Assembly (NCBI GenBank): GCA_965199805.1
Contig: CBDATO010000001.1
Location: 1,736,001 to 1,800,000, forward strand
Length of the DNA stretch: 64,000 bases
Source: DATAZK01 sp965199805
GTDB taxonomy: Bacteria; Actinomycetota; Actinomycetes; Frankiales; Frankiaceae
Reading direction: 5' to 3'
Within the stretch, counting starts at the first letter, position 1. Each line of letters begins with the position of its first letter. The position numbers and the translations under genes were made by a program. Of this stretch, positions 10,103-18,702 are shown in pieces. The notes under the pieces are model-generated. The model ran no database searches and was not told the origin of the DNA. It saw nothing but the letters and a program-made list of their open reading frames with translations.

Positions 10103-10951
10103 TCAAGCCAAAGCCTGGCCGCGCGCGACGAGCAGCACAACATCGATGAGCGCCACCAGCATCACCGCACGGAACGGCGCACGCGACCCGGGCCGCCGCC
10201 CCAGCACCGCGCCGGCCGCGACGACCCCGGCGGCAGCCAGCAGCGCCAGCAGGATGAGGACCCCTCCGGCCGTCGACTCCGGCAGCCCGGGGGCGAAGGC
10301 GAGGACCACCGACGCCGCGCCGAGCAGCGCCACCGACGCCCAGCGGGTGGCGCCGGCGCCGATCCGGTGCGGCAGCCCGCGTACGCCGGTGGCGAGGTCG
10401 TCGGCCAGGTCGGGCGCCGCGTTGGCGAAGTGCGCCCCCGACCCGAGCAGGCCGCCCGCGACGGGCACCCACCACGGCGGCAGCGGATGGCCGGCCAGAC
10501 CGAGGACCACGTATGTCGGCAGCAACGCGAAGGCGAGGGCGTACGGCACCACCGACAGCGCCGTCGCCTTGAGGCCGAGGTCGTACCCCCAGGCCAGCGC
10601 CACGGCGAGGCAGTGCGCGAGGGCCGCCCGCCAGCCGGAGAGCAGCGAGAGCGGCACGACGAGCACCACGGCGACGACGGCCGCGTTGCGTACCGCGAGG
10701 GCGTCGAGCTCCCCACGACCTACCGGCTTGTCACGGCGGCCGGTGGCGGCGTCGCGGTCGCGATCGACGTAGTCGTTGCACCAGCCGACCGACAGCTGTC
10801 CGGCCAGCACGGCTGCGGCGACCCCGGCGACGCCCACCGCATCCCGACCGGCGCTGGCGGCGAGCGCGGCGGCCATCGTGGTGACGGCGACCGCCGGCTC
10901 CGGGTGCGAGGCGGCCAGCACGAGGGCACCCCGGCGCAGCAGCCGCATCAC
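10103..10951 (-). CDS. UbiA-family prenyltransferase
   Basis: A 282-residue integral membrane protein with about eight hydrophobic segments. It has the first UbiA aspartate motif in CNDYVDRDRDAATGRRDKPVG and the second in NAAPDLADDLATGVRGLP. Such enzymes transfer a prenyl chain to an aromatic or other acceptor in the membrane. It is distinct from the mqnP gene at 59.4-60.3 kb, so menaquinone is probably not its pathway. The substrate is unknown; the type III PKS 5 kb away could supply an aromatic acceptor, but this is speculation. GTG 10951 and ATG 10948 are adjacent; GAGAGG lies just upstream. Confidence 0.85.
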   Translation of the reverse strand: MMRLLRRGALVLAASHPEPAVAVTTMAAALAASAGRDAVGVAGVAAAVLAGQLSVGWCNDYVDRDRDAATGRRDKPVGRGELDALAVRNAAVVAVVLVVPLSLLSGWRAALAHCLAVALAWGYDLGLKATALSVVPYALAFALLPTYVVLGLAGHPLPPWWVPVAGGLLGSGAHFANAAPDLADDLATGVRGLPHRIGAGATRWASVALLGAASVVLAFAPGLPESTAGGVLILLALLAAAGVVAAGAVLGRRPGSRAPFRAVMLVALIDVVLLVARGQALA

Positions 10952-10988
10952 CGCAGCCTCTCAGGTGGGACGAGAGCGGGGGTACGGG

Positions 10989-11744
10989 TCAGCTGCGGAG
11001 CTGGATGAGGTCGCCCTCGAGCCGCGTGCCTTCGCCGAAGACGATGGGCGGCGCGGCCAGCGTGCCGTCGCCGCGCACCAGCAGCAGCGTCGGCAGCGTG
11101 GCGCTCGGGTGGTAGGTGCGGGCGAGCGTGCCCGCCGGGTCGCGCAGCGGGATCGGGAGGGCGGCCCCGGCATTACGGCTGTCGGCGAGCCGGAAGGCGG
11201 ACTCGTCCGTACCCGAGGAGACGAGCGCGACGGCGATGGTGGGCGGCGACTCGTTGGCCTGACCGACGATCTGGGAGACGAGCTGCGCGCAGTCGCACTT
11301 CGCCGGCAGCAGGACGACGACCGACGGCCGGAGGTCGTGCACGTCGACGACGCCGCCCTCGGCCTGCAGCGTCGCGTTGGGCAGCAGCGCGCCGACCGCC
11401 GGCGCCGCGGCGACCGGCCGGGCCAGCGGAACCGTCGCCAGCTGCGCACGTGAATCCCTGCCGGTCACCGGTGCGAAGACGCTCAGCAGCAGCCCGGTGG
11501 TCGCGATGAGCAGCAGCACCACGGTGAAGACGGGGCTCGGCAGGCCGTCGCGGCCCCAGCCGGGGGTGAAGCGGCGGATCCGGCGCTGGCGACGCTCGTG
11601 CTTGCGCGCCGCCTCGAGCTCGCGCCGGTAAGCGGTGACCTCGGCGTCGAGCTCGCGCAGGTCATCCGGGATGACGATGTGCAGCAGGTCGTCGCTGGGG
11701 TCGAAACGACGTGCGAAGCCGTCGTCGTCGTCAGCGGGCGCCAC
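10989..11744 (-). CDS. Membrane-anchored protein with thioredoxin-like extracellular domain
   Basis: A 251-residue protein: an acidic, then Arg-rich cytoplasmic N-terminus (1-67), one transmembrane helix (about 70-92, VVLLLIATTGLLLSVF) and an extracytoplasmic domain. The pattern LRPSVVVLLPAKCDCAQLVSQIVG followed by LPTLLLVRGDGTL looks like a thioredoxin/AhpC-type fold with a Cys-Asp-Cys pair instead of CxxC. I do not recognise a named family. The start is GTG 11744. It is divergent from carD with a 248-bp shared upstream region, and is followed by the UbiA-like gene after 37 bases. Confidence 0.6.
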   Translation of the reverse strand: MAPADDDDGFARRFDPSDDLLHIVIPDDLRELDAEVTAYRRELEAARKHERRQRRIRRFTPGWGRDGLPSPVFTVVLLLIATTGLLLSVFAPVTGRDSRAQLATVPLARPVAAAPAVGALLPNATLQAEGGVVDVHDLRPSVVVLLPAKCDCAQLVSQIVGQANESPPTIAVALVSSGTDESAFRLADSRNAGAALPIPLRDPAGTLARTYHPSATLPTLLLVRGDGTLAAPPIVFGEGTRLEGDLIQLRS

Positions 11745-11935
11745 CCACCCATGGTGCGCCTTCTGAGGCCTTCATGGCATCTGTCGGGCAACACGATTTG
11801 TGGCGGGCGTGCAGGCAGCCGGGGGCGGAGCGTGTCGCGGCGGCGCGTCGTCCGGGCGCGGCGGCGCCATGCCTGCCGTTCATCCGGACGGCCCAATCCC
11901 GGGCCCACGCACGGGGTGGCTCTGCTGTCAAGGCT

Positions 11936-11964
11936 GTGACCTGCAGCGATGTACCTGTTACCCT
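11936..11964 (+). promoter_or_regulatory. Probable carD promoter
   Basis: GTGACC (11936-11941), a 17-base spacer and TACCCT (11959-11964) preceded by an extended TG fit a sigma-70-type promoter. Transcription would begin near 11971, giving a leader of roughly 20 bases before the carD ATG at 11993. Confidence 0.5.
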
Positions 11965-11992
11965 GGTTGAAGGCGGAAGGGGCAGCACACTT

Positions 11993-12475
11993 ATGGCGTT
12001 CACAGTCGGTGAAACCGTGGTTTACCCGCACCACGGTGCAGCATTGATCGAAGCGATCGAAACCCGTGTCATCAAGGGCCAGGAGCGCAGCTACCTGGTT
12101 CTGAAGGTCGCCCAGGGCGATCTGACCGTGCGGGTGCCTGCAGACAATGTCGAGCTGGTCGGCGTCCGTGACGTCGTCGGGCAGGACGGTCTGGAGAAGG
12201 TGTTCGAGGTGCTCCGTGCACCCCACACCGAGGAGCCGACCAACTGGTCGCGGCGGTACAAGGCGAACATCGAGAAGCTCGCCTCCGGAGACGTAAACAA
12301 GGTCGCCGAGGTCGTGCGTGACCTGTGGCGTCGTGACCGCGAGCGCGGCCTGTCGGCCGGCGAGAAGCGGATGCTCTCCAAGGCGCGTCAGATCCTGGTC
12401 AGCGAGCTCGCGCTCGCCGAGGGCACCAACGAGGACAAGGCCGAGGCCATGCTCGACGAGGTGCTCGCCAGCTGA
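11993..12475 (+). CDS. carD: CarD-family transcriptional regulator
   Basis: A 160-residue RNA-polymerase-binding protein that stabilises open complexes, chiefly at rRNA promoters. The N-terminal RID Tudor-like domain begins MAFTVGETVVYPHHGAA. The helical C-terminal DNA-binding domain includes EEPTNWSRRYKANIEKL and LSAGEKRMLSKARQIL. The sequence is close to the mycobacterial orthologue throughout, and length is normal. The ATG at 11993 gives the family N-terminus; a long in-frame extension upstream is discarded. ispD follows with no gap, as in mycobacteria. Confidence 0.97.
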   Translation: MAFTVGETVVYPHHGAALIEAIETRVIKGQERSYLVLKVAQGDLTVRVPADNVELVGVRDVVGQDGLEKVFEVLRAPHTEEPTNWSRRYKANIEKLASGDVNKVAEVVRDLWRRDRERGLSAGEKRMLSKARQILVSELALAEGTNEDKAEAMLDEVLAS

Positions 12476-12489
12476 CGCTCGCGGCACTC

Positions 12490-13176
12490 GTGCCGGCGGC
12501 CGGCAGCGGCCGGCGACTCGGTCCGGGAGATCCCAAGGCACTGCGCCCGCTCGGCGGGCGCAGTTTGCTTTTCCATGCCGTTGCGCGGCTTCGTGCCGCC
12601 CGCGGCATGACCGCGGTCGTCGTGGCCGTTCCAGCAGGGCGGGAAGCGGACGTCGCCGACGAGCTCGGCCCGTTCGGCGTCACCGTCGTGACGGGCGGCG
12701 CCACCCGGCAGGAGTCGGTGCTCGCGGCGCTGAGCTGCCTGGCGCCGGAGGTCGACACCGTCCTGGTGCACGATGCCGCGCGTCCGCTCGCTCCGGTCGA
12801 GCTGATCGAGGCGGTGGCCCGGGCGGTCGCGGCTGGCGCGCCGGCGGTCGTCCCGGGGCTGCCGGTGACCGACACCATCAAGCGGGTGGACGCCGGCCGG
12901 CGGGTCGTCGAGACGCCCGCCCGCGAGCAGCTGCGGGCGATCCAGACGCCGCAGGGTTTCTCGCGCGCCCTGCTCGAGCAGGCACACCGGTCCGCCGCGG
13001 CATCCGTCACCGACGACGCCGGGCTGGTCGAGCTGCTGGGAGCACCCGTGCTCGTGGTGCCCGGACATCCCCACGCGTTCAAGATCACCCACCCCGAGGA
13101 CCTGGTGCGGGCGGAGGCGCTGCTGTCCGCCGACACCGGAGTGCCGGGGATCCCGACCGGACGGAGCGCTCCATGA
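12490..13176 (+). CDS. ispD: 2-C-methyl-D-erythritol 4-phosphate cytidylyltransferase IspD
   Basis: Second committed step of the MEP isoprenoid pathway: MEP plus CTP gives CDP-ME. The nucleotide-binding loop PAAGSGRRLGPGDPKAL, VHDAARPLAP and TDTIKRVD are clear. The first normal start codon in frame is GTG 12490, but it falls inside beta-strand 1 (homologues have several residues before VPAAGSG). Reading back gives L-T-L-A-A-L from a CTG at 12472 that overlaps the carD stop and has GAGGTG 7 bases upstream, so CTG may be the true start. The end overlaps ispF by ATGA. Confidence 0.93.
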   Translation: MPAAGSGRRLGPGDPKALRPLGGRSLLFHAVARLRAARGMTAVVVAVPAGREADVADELGPFGVTVVTGGATRQESVLAALSCLAPEVDTVLVHDAARPLAPVELIEAVARAVAAGAPAVVPGLPVTDTIKRVDAGRRVVETPAREQLRAIQTPQGFSRALLEQAHRSAAASVTDDAGLVELLGAPVLVVPGHPHAFKITHPEDLVRAEALLSADTGVPGIPTGRSAP

Positions 13177-13652
13177 CCGGCCCGCTCCTGCCCAGCGTCG
13201 GCATAGGCGTCGACGTGCATCCCTTCGACGCGGCACGCGAGTGCTGGGTCGCCGGCCTGCATTGGCCGGGGGTGCCGGGCCTTGCCGGTCACTCCGACGG
13301 CGACGTCGCCGCGCACGCCGCGTGTGACGCGCTGCTCTCGGCGGCCGGCCTCGGCGACCTCGGCAGCAACTTCGGCACCAGCGACCCGCGGTGGGCCGGC
13401 GCGTCCGGCGCCGCCCTGCTCACCGAGACGGTGAGCCGGGTGACGGCGGCGGGATTTCGCATCGGCAATGTCGCCGTGCAGCTCGTCGGCGTGCAGCCGC
13501 GGCTCGGGCCGCGCCGGCAGGAGGCCGAGGCCGCCCTGTCGGCCGTGGTCGGTGCCCCGGTCTCCATCGCGGCGACGACCACCGACGGGCTCGGATTCAC
13601 CGGCCGCGGCGAGGGGCTCGCCGCCGTCGCCACGGCGCTCGTCGCCCGCTGA
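13173..13652 (+). CDS. ispF: 2-C-methyl-D-erythritol 2,4-cyclodiphosphate synthase IspF
   Basis: Converts CDP-ME-2-phosphate to MEcPP in the MEP pathway. The 159-residue protein has the zinc-ligand motif GVDVHPF, the GHSDGDVAAHAACDALLSAAGLGDLG segment's metal-site His, and the C-terminal TTTDGLGFTGRGEGLAA. Its ATG overlaps the ispD stop (ATGA at 13173-13176), so the two are translationally coupled. Length and motifs are normal. No ispE is seen in the window. Confidence 0.96.
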   Translation: MTGPLLPSVGIGVDVHPFDAARECWVAGLHWPGVPGLAGHSDGDVAAHAACDALLSAAGLGDLGSNFGTSDPRWAGASGAALLTETVSRVTAAGFRIGNVAVQLVGVQPRLGPRRQEAEAALSAVVGAPVSIAATTTDGLGFTGRGEGLAAVATALVAR

Positions 13653-13728
13653 CCGGCGGGCCGCACACACCTGCGCGATACCCCAGAGTTCGGCCATGCC
13701 CGCGCACTGACGCGCCGGATCCGGCACC

Positions 13729-15036
13729 ATGGTCAGCGTGCCGGACCCGCTGCTCGCCAGCCTCGCCGCTGCCGTGGCAGCGGCACCGCACGACCTGCCG
13801 CTCCGGCTTCATTACGCGCAGCTCCTGCTGGCCGACGGCCAGGCGGTCGAGGCGCTCACGGAGGCGGCCACCGTCGTCCGCGCGGAGCCGGGCAATACGG
13901 CGGCACAGCAGCTGATGGCGGACGCGAGCGCTGCCCTCACCGGCACCGCCCCTCCGGCGGCCGACGTCCCGTCCGCCGCACCGGTCGAGCAGCCCGGCCC
14001 CGAGCAACCGAGCCCCGAGGCGGCCGCCGAGCCCGTCGCGGAGCCACCGGCCGCCGGCTCGCCCGGTTTCGACTGGTCGGAGGCCGAGAAGGCGTTCGAG
14101 GGCGTCGTGCCCCCGATGTTCGTCGGCGACGAGGACGCGAGCCCGCCCGGCGGCTTCGAGGCCGACCTGCAGCAGGCGGGCGTACGCCTGTCCGACGTGG
14201 CCGGCATGGATCAGGTCAAGGAGCGCCTGGAGAGCGCGTTCCTCATGCCGATGCGCAACCCGGAGCTGCGCCGCCTGTACGGCAAGAGCCTGCGGGGCGG
14301 CATGCTGCTCTACGGCCCGCCCGGCTGCGGCAAGACCTTCATCGCCCGGGCGGTGGCCGGTGAGCTCGGTGCCCGGTTCTATCCGGTGAGCCTCGTCGAC
14401 GTGCTGGACATGTACATCGGCGAGAGCGAGCGCAAGCTGCGTTCGATCTTCGACACCGCCCGGCGCAACGCGCCCTGCGTGCTCTTCCTCGACGAGGTCG
14501 ACGCGATCGGCCACAAGCGCACCGACCTGCGCGGCAGCGGGCTGCGCAGCGTCGTGCAGGCCCTGCTCGCCGAGCTCGACGGCGCGGCCGAGCACAACGA
14601 CGGCGTCTTCGTGCTGGCGGCCACCAACCACCCGTGGGACGTCGACAGCGCGCTGCGCCGGCCCGGCCGCTTCGACCGGACGCTGCTCGTGCTGCCGCCC
14701 GACGAGGCGGCCCGCCAGGCGGTGCTCAAGCTGCACCTGCGCTCCCGCCCGGTGGAGAGGGTCGACCTGAAGGCGCTCGCCAAGCGCACCGAGGGCTACT
14801 CCGGCGCCGACCTCGCCCACGTGTGCGAGACGGCCGCCGAGCACGCGATGTCGGACAGCGTGCGCACCGGTCAGGTGCGCGGCATCCGGCAGGCCGACCT
14901 CACCGCGGCCATCTCCGAGGTCCGGCCGTCGACCGGCCCGTGGCTCGAGGTGGCGCGCAACGTCGCCCAGTTCGCCAACGAGAGCGGCACCTACGACGAC
15001 CTGCTGGCCTACCTGAAGAAGCGTCGTCTCGTGTGA
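13729..15036 (+). CDS. AAA+ ATPase with N-terminal TPR-like segment
   Basis: A 435-residue protein. Residues 5-70 form a TPR-like helical pair (LRLHYAQLLLADGQAVEAL), followed by a Pro/Ala/Glu linker (72-112) and a classical AAA domain: Walker A GPPGCGKT (196-203), Walker B VLFLDEVDAIG (251-261) and the second region of homology with ATNHPWDV and RRPGRFD. It resembles Cdc48/FtsH-type AAA modules but has no protease domain or membrane helix. It ends GTGTGA, overlapping the GTG start of the next TPR membrane protein by four bases. The pair sits inside the isoprenoid-cysS run and its role is unknown. Confidence 0.8.
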   Translation: MVSVPDPLLASLAAAVAAAPHDLPLRLHYAQLLLADGQAVEALTEAATVVRAEPGNTAAQQLMADASAALTGTAPPAADVPSAAPVEQPGPEQPSPEAAAEPVAEPPAAGSPGFDWSEAEKAFEGVVPPMFVGDEDASPPGGFEADLQQAGVRLSDVAGMDQVKERLESAFLMPMRNPELRRLYGKSLRGGMLLYGPPGCGKTFIARAVAGELGARFYPVSLVDVLDMYIGESERKLRSIFDTARRNAPCVLFLDEVDAIGHKRTDLRGSGLRSVVQALLAELDGAAEHNDGVFVLAATNHPWDVDSALRRPGRFDRTLLVLPPDEAARQAVLKLHLRSRPVERVDLKALAKRTEGYSGADLAHVCETAAEHAMSDSVRTGQVRGIRQADLTAAISEVRPSTGPWLEVARNVAQFANESGTYDDLLAYLKKRRLV

Positions 15037-16127
15037 CCGATCCCGAGTACGTCAGCCAGCTGCACCGCGCCAAGGCCGCCCTGGACCTACGCCGTCCGGA
15101 GGAGGCCCTGCGCCAGCTCGACCGCGCGCTCGCCGCCGCGCCGCAGGACGACCGGGTGTGGTGCCTGCGGGCACAGGCGATGCTGCAGCTCGACCGGCCC
15201 GCGGAGGCACTCGACGCCGCCCGCAAGGCGTCCGGGCTGGACCCCAACGAGGAGTGGTCGCACCGGCTCTCGAGCGTGGCGCTGGTCAACCTCGGGCGGG
15301 CCGAGGAGGCGGTGCTCGAGGCCCGCGAGGCCGTCCGCCTGGCGCCGAACCTGCCGATCGTGCGCGTCCAGCTCGCGCAGGCGATGGGCACGCTGCCGCA
15401 CATGCGGCGGGCCGCGTACGACGAGGCCCTGGCCGCCGTGACGCTCGACCCGAGCGAGCCCGAGTGCCACCTGGTCGTCGCCGACACCGCCCGCAAGCTC
15501 GGGTGGACCCGACAGGCGGAGTCGGCCTACCGGCAGGTCCTGACGATGGATCCGGGCAACGCCGCCGCGATGAACAACCTCGCGGTCCTGCGGCTGCAGC
15601 AGGGGCGTACCGGCGAGGCGCTCTCCGGCTTCACGGCTGCGGCGGCCAACGACCCGCGGATGGACGTCGCCCGCCGCAACGTCGAGGTCACCGCCTGGAA
15701 GCTGCTGCAGCGGGTGACGGCGGCGCTCTGGCTGACCACGTGGGTGGCGCCGGCCCTGACCGAGGACCGCGGCACCAACACCGGTGTCTGGGGGCTGGGC
15801 GGCCTGACGTCCGCCGAGACGGTGGCGCCCATCATCGGGGCGATCATCATCGCGCTGCTCACGGTGCATTCCTGGCGCACGGTGCCGGCGACGGCGCGCC
15901 CGTTCGTCGCCCGGCTCCCCATGCGCCGCCCCTGGATGATGGCGAGCCTCGTCCTCGGCGCGATCGGGGCGATCTGCCTCACCCTCGAGCCGATCCTCGG
16001 TGCGGGCTACCGGCACGGCGGCGGGGCGCTCGGGGCGTTCTGCGCCGCGCTGCTCGCCGTGTCGGCCGCGCTCATCGGCGGCTCCCGCTCACACGCCCTC
16101 GCACCCCGCTGGCGGCGCAACTCCTGA
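15033..16127 (+). CDS. TPR membrane protein coupled to the AAA+ ATPase
   Basis: A 364-residue protein of unknown function. Residues 5-205 hold about five TPR-like helix pairs (for example AEEAVLEAREAVRLAPN and NNLAVLRLQQGRTGEALSGF). Four hydrophobic segments follow at about 224-241, 262-279, 301-320 and 331-350. The GTG start overlaps the AAA gene stop (GTGA), so both are probably made in equal amounts. A natural reading is a membrane-anchored TPR scaffold that recruits the TPR-bearing AAA ATPase, but partners and substrates are not visible. Confidence 0.7.
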   Translation: MTDPEYVSQLHRAKAALDLRRPEEALRQLDRALAAAPQDDRVWCLRAQAMLQLDRPAEALDAARKASGLDPNEEWSHRLSSVALVNLGRAEEAVLEAREAVRLAPNLPIVRVQLAQAMGTLPHMRRAAYDEALAAVTLDPSEPECHLVVADTARKLGWTRQAESAYRQVLTMDPGNAAAMNNLAVLRLQQGRTGEALSGFTAAAANDPRMDVARRNVEVTAWKLLQRVTAALWLTTWVAPALTEDRGTNTGVWGLGGLTSAETVAPIIGAIIIALLTVHSWRTVPATARPFVARLPMRRPWMMASLVLGAIGAICLTLEPILGAGYRHGGGALGAFCAALLAVSAALIGGSRSHALAPRWRRNS

Positions 16128-16194
16128 CCCGGTGGGCCGGGCCCCCGCTGGTCACGCCGGTCGGGCCGGCGCGCGATCAGTACGATTCACCTCC

Positions 16195-17589
16195 GTGGCT
16201 CTGGCTCTGTACGACACCCGCACCCGCCGGGTGCGTCCCTTCGAGCCCGTGACCCCCGGCGAGGCCGGGATCTACCTCTGCGGCCCGACGGTGCAGTCCG
16301 CCCCGCACGTCGGCCACCTGCGGGGGGCCGTCGTCGTCGACGTGCTCCGGCGGTGGCTGCTGGCCTCCGGTTACGCGGTCACGCTGGTGCGCAACGTCAC
16401 CGACATCGACGACAAGATCATCATCAATGCGGCCGCAGCGGGCGAGTCGCCCTTCGCGCTGGCCGAGCGCTTCACCCGGCAGTTCAACCGGGCGTACGAC
16501 CTGGTCGGGGTGCTGCCGCCGACGATCGAGCCGCGCGCGACCGGCCACGTGCCCGAGATGATCACGCTTATGCAGAGCCTCATCGAGCGTGGCCATGCCT
16601 ACGAGGCGGGCGGCAGCGTCTGGTTCGCCGTGACGACCTTCCCCGACTACGGAGGCCTGTCGGGGCAGCGTCCCGACGCCCTGCAGGCGAGCCCCGAGGG
16701 CGAGAACGGCAAGCGCGACCCGCGTGACTTCGCGCTGTGGAAGGCGGCCAAGCCGGGCGAGCCCACGTGGGAGACCCCGTGGGGCCCGGGCCGGCCGGGC
16801 TGGCACCTGGAGTGCTCGTCGATGGCCGCCAAATACCTCGGCCCGCAGTTCGACATCCACGGCGGCGGGCTCGACCTGGTCTTCCCCCACCACGAGAACG
16901 AGCGCGCCCAGACCGACTGCGGCATGGACTTCAGCGGCGAGGCCGAGATGGCCCGCTACTGGATGCACCACGGCCTGCTGAACGTCTCGGGCGGCGAGAA
17001 GATGAGCAAGTCGCTCGGCAACGTGTTCGGCATCGACGAGGTGCTGACCCAGGTCCGGCCGCAGGCCCTGCGCTACTACCTGCTGGCGGCGCACTACCGC
17101 TCGGCGATCGAGTACGGCCCGGAGCCGCTGGCGGAGGCTGCGACGGCGTACGAGCGGCTCGAGGGCTTCGTGCTGCGCACCGCGCCCGACGGGCCTGCGG
17201 ACCAGCCGGCCGGCTACGAGGACGACCCGCTGTGGGCGGCGTTCAGCACGGCGATGGACGACGACCTGTCGACCCCCCGCGCGGTCGGCGTCGTGCACGA
17301 GGCCGTGACCGCCGGCCATCGCGCCGCGGATCCCGCGGCGCACCACCGGTTGGTACGCGCCATGCTGATCGTCCTGGGCCTCGACCCGGTGACGCAGTGG
17401 CCGTCGGCCGGCGGCGGCGACCTGCGGCCGGTGATCGACGTCCTGGTGGCGGGCGCGCTGGAGCGCCGCGCCGCCGCCCGTAAGGACAAGGACTTTGCGA
17501 CCGCGGACGCCATCCGCGACGAGCTGGCCGCGGCCGGCGTGCAGGTCGAGGACACGCCGGCTGGTCAGCGATGGGAGCTGGTGCGCTGA
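16195..17589 (+). CDS. cysS: Cysteinyl-tRNA synthetase
   Basis: Charges tRNA-Cys. The 464-residue class I synthetase has the zinc-site Cys in IYLCGPTVQ (C29), the HIGH-type motif HVGH (38-41), VTDIDDKI, the zinc Cys/His/Glu region WHLECSSMA and FPHHENE, and the KMSKS loop EKMSKSLGN. GTG 16195 gives the family N-terminus ALALYDTRTRRV; a longer frame is discarded. It is followed after 13 bases by rlmB, as in mycobacteria and Bacillus. The unrelated MshC ligase of mycothiol synthesis is excluded by length and gene context. Confidence 0.95.
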   Translation: MALALYDTRTRRVRPFEPVTPGEAGIYLCGPTVQSAPHVGHLRGAVVVDVLRRWLLASGYAVTLVRNVTDIDDKIIINAAAAGESPFALAERFTRQFNRAYDLVGVLPPTIEPRATGHVPEMITLMQSLIERGHAYEAGGSVWFAVTTFPDYGGLSGQRPDALQASPEGENGKRDPRDFALWKAAKPGEPTWETPWGPGRPGWHLECSSMAAKYLGPQFDIHGGGLDLVFPHHENERAQTDCGMDFSGEAEMARYWMHHGLLNVSGGEKMSKSLGNVFGIDEVLTQVRPQALRYYLLAAHYRSAIEYGPEPLAEAATAYERLEGFVLRTAPDGPADQPAGYEDDPLWAAFSTAMDDDLSTPRAVGVVHEAVTAGHRAADPAAHHRLVRAMLIVLGLDPVTQWPSAGGGDLRPVIDVLVAGALERRAAARKDKDFATADAIRDELAAAGVQVEDTPAGQRWELVR

Positions 17590-17602
17590 TGGTCGAGCAG
17601 TC

Positions 17603-18556
17603 ATGACCCCCGCCAAGGGGCCCTCGAAGGGCACCGGCGGGTACGGCCGGCGCAAGCTGTCCGGCAAGGGACCGACCCCTCCCGCGTCCGAGCGCAAGGG
17701 GCATCCGGCCGCGCGCCGGGCGGCCTCCGCTGCCCGCCGCAACGGCGACGAGACGGCTCCGGTCAGCAGTGCCCGGAGCAGCGGCGGTGTCGGCAGCCGT
17801 ACCCGCCGCGACACCGTCGGCAGCGACGAGGTGGTCGTCGGGCGCAACCCGGTGGTCGAGGCGCTGCGGGCCGGCGTGCCGTCCAAGCGGCTGCTGATCG
17901 TGGCCGGCCCCGGTGACGCGCGCATCAGCGAGGCCCGCCGGCTGGCGGAGCTCTCCGGCATCCCCGTCGCCGACGTGCCGCCGTACGAGCTCGACCGGCT
18001 GGCCGGCGGGGCGCCGCACCAGGGCATCGGCCTCGCCGTGCCCGCGTACGAGTACGCCCACCCCGACGACCTGCTGCCGCGCTCCGGCACGGCGCTGATC
18101 GTGGCGCTGGACGGCGTCACCGACCCGCGCAACCTCGGCTCGATCGTGCGCTCGGCCGCCGCCTTCGGCGCCCATGGCGTCGTCGTGCCCGAGCGGCGGG
18201 CGGCCGGGGTCAGCGCCTCGGCGTGGAAGGCGAGCGCCGGCGCGCTGGCCAGGCTCCGGGTGGCCCGGGCGACCAACCTCGCCCGTGCGCTGACCGCGTA
18301 CGACAAGGCCGGGCTCACCGTCGTCGGGCTCGCGGCCGACGCGCCGGTGATGCTCAGCGACCTGCAGGCGGCCACCGACCCGCTGGTGCTCGTCGTCGGC
18401 TCCGAGGGACGCGGGCTGTCGCGTCTGGTGTCCGACCACTGCCGGGTACGGGTGCGCATCCCGATGGCCGGCCCCGTCGAGTCGCTCAACGCGGGCGTCG
18501 CCGCCGGCGTGGCGCTGGCCGAGATCGCGCGGCTCCGGCAGCGGCCCGGAGGCTGA
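17603..18556 (+). CDS. rlmB: 23S rRNA (guanosine-2'-O)-methyltransferase RlmB, SpoU family
   Basis: A 317-residue protein. The first 70 residues are a basic, disordered extension rich in Lys, Arg, Gly and Ser. The SpoU substrate-binding domain follows (VVVGRNPVVEALRAG), then the knotted SAM domain with motif 1 NLGSIVRSAAAFG, motif 2 VVGSEGRGLS and motif 3 IPMAGPVESLNAGVAAGVA. Members 2'-O-methylate G2251 of 23S rRNA, which is the most likely target given linkage to cysS. The start is ATG 17603. Confidence 0.92.
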   Translation: MTPAKGPSKGTGGYGRRKLSGKGPTPPASERKGHPAARRAASAARRNGDETAPVSSARSSGGVGSRTRRDTVGSDEVVVGRNPVVEALRAGVPSKRLLIVAGPGDARISEARRLAELSGIPVADVPPYELDRLAGGAPHQGIGLAVPAYEYAHPDDLLPRSGTALIVALDGVTDPRNLGSIVRSAAAFGAHGVVVPERRAAGVSASAWKASAGALARLRVARATNLARALTAYDKAGLTVVGLAADAPVMLSDLQAATDPLVLVVGSEGRGLSRLVSDHCRVRVRIPMAGPVESLNAGVAAGVALAEIARLRQRPGG

Positions 18557-18702
18557 GAGCTCACGCAGAGGTCTTCTGAAATAAGCCCGGACGCCACGGA
18601 ATGCCCGTAACGTCCCAAGGACACTTTCATGTTTTGCTTGCCTGTACGCAGCAGATGTGAGACAGCTGGTAACTGTTCATCCGGTCCGAGGAGGCCCCGC
18701 CG

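Noticed and set aside
13684..13728. Terminator or promoter between ispF and the AAA gene
   Set aside because: No convincing hairpin or hexamers; the genes are probably co-transcribed.
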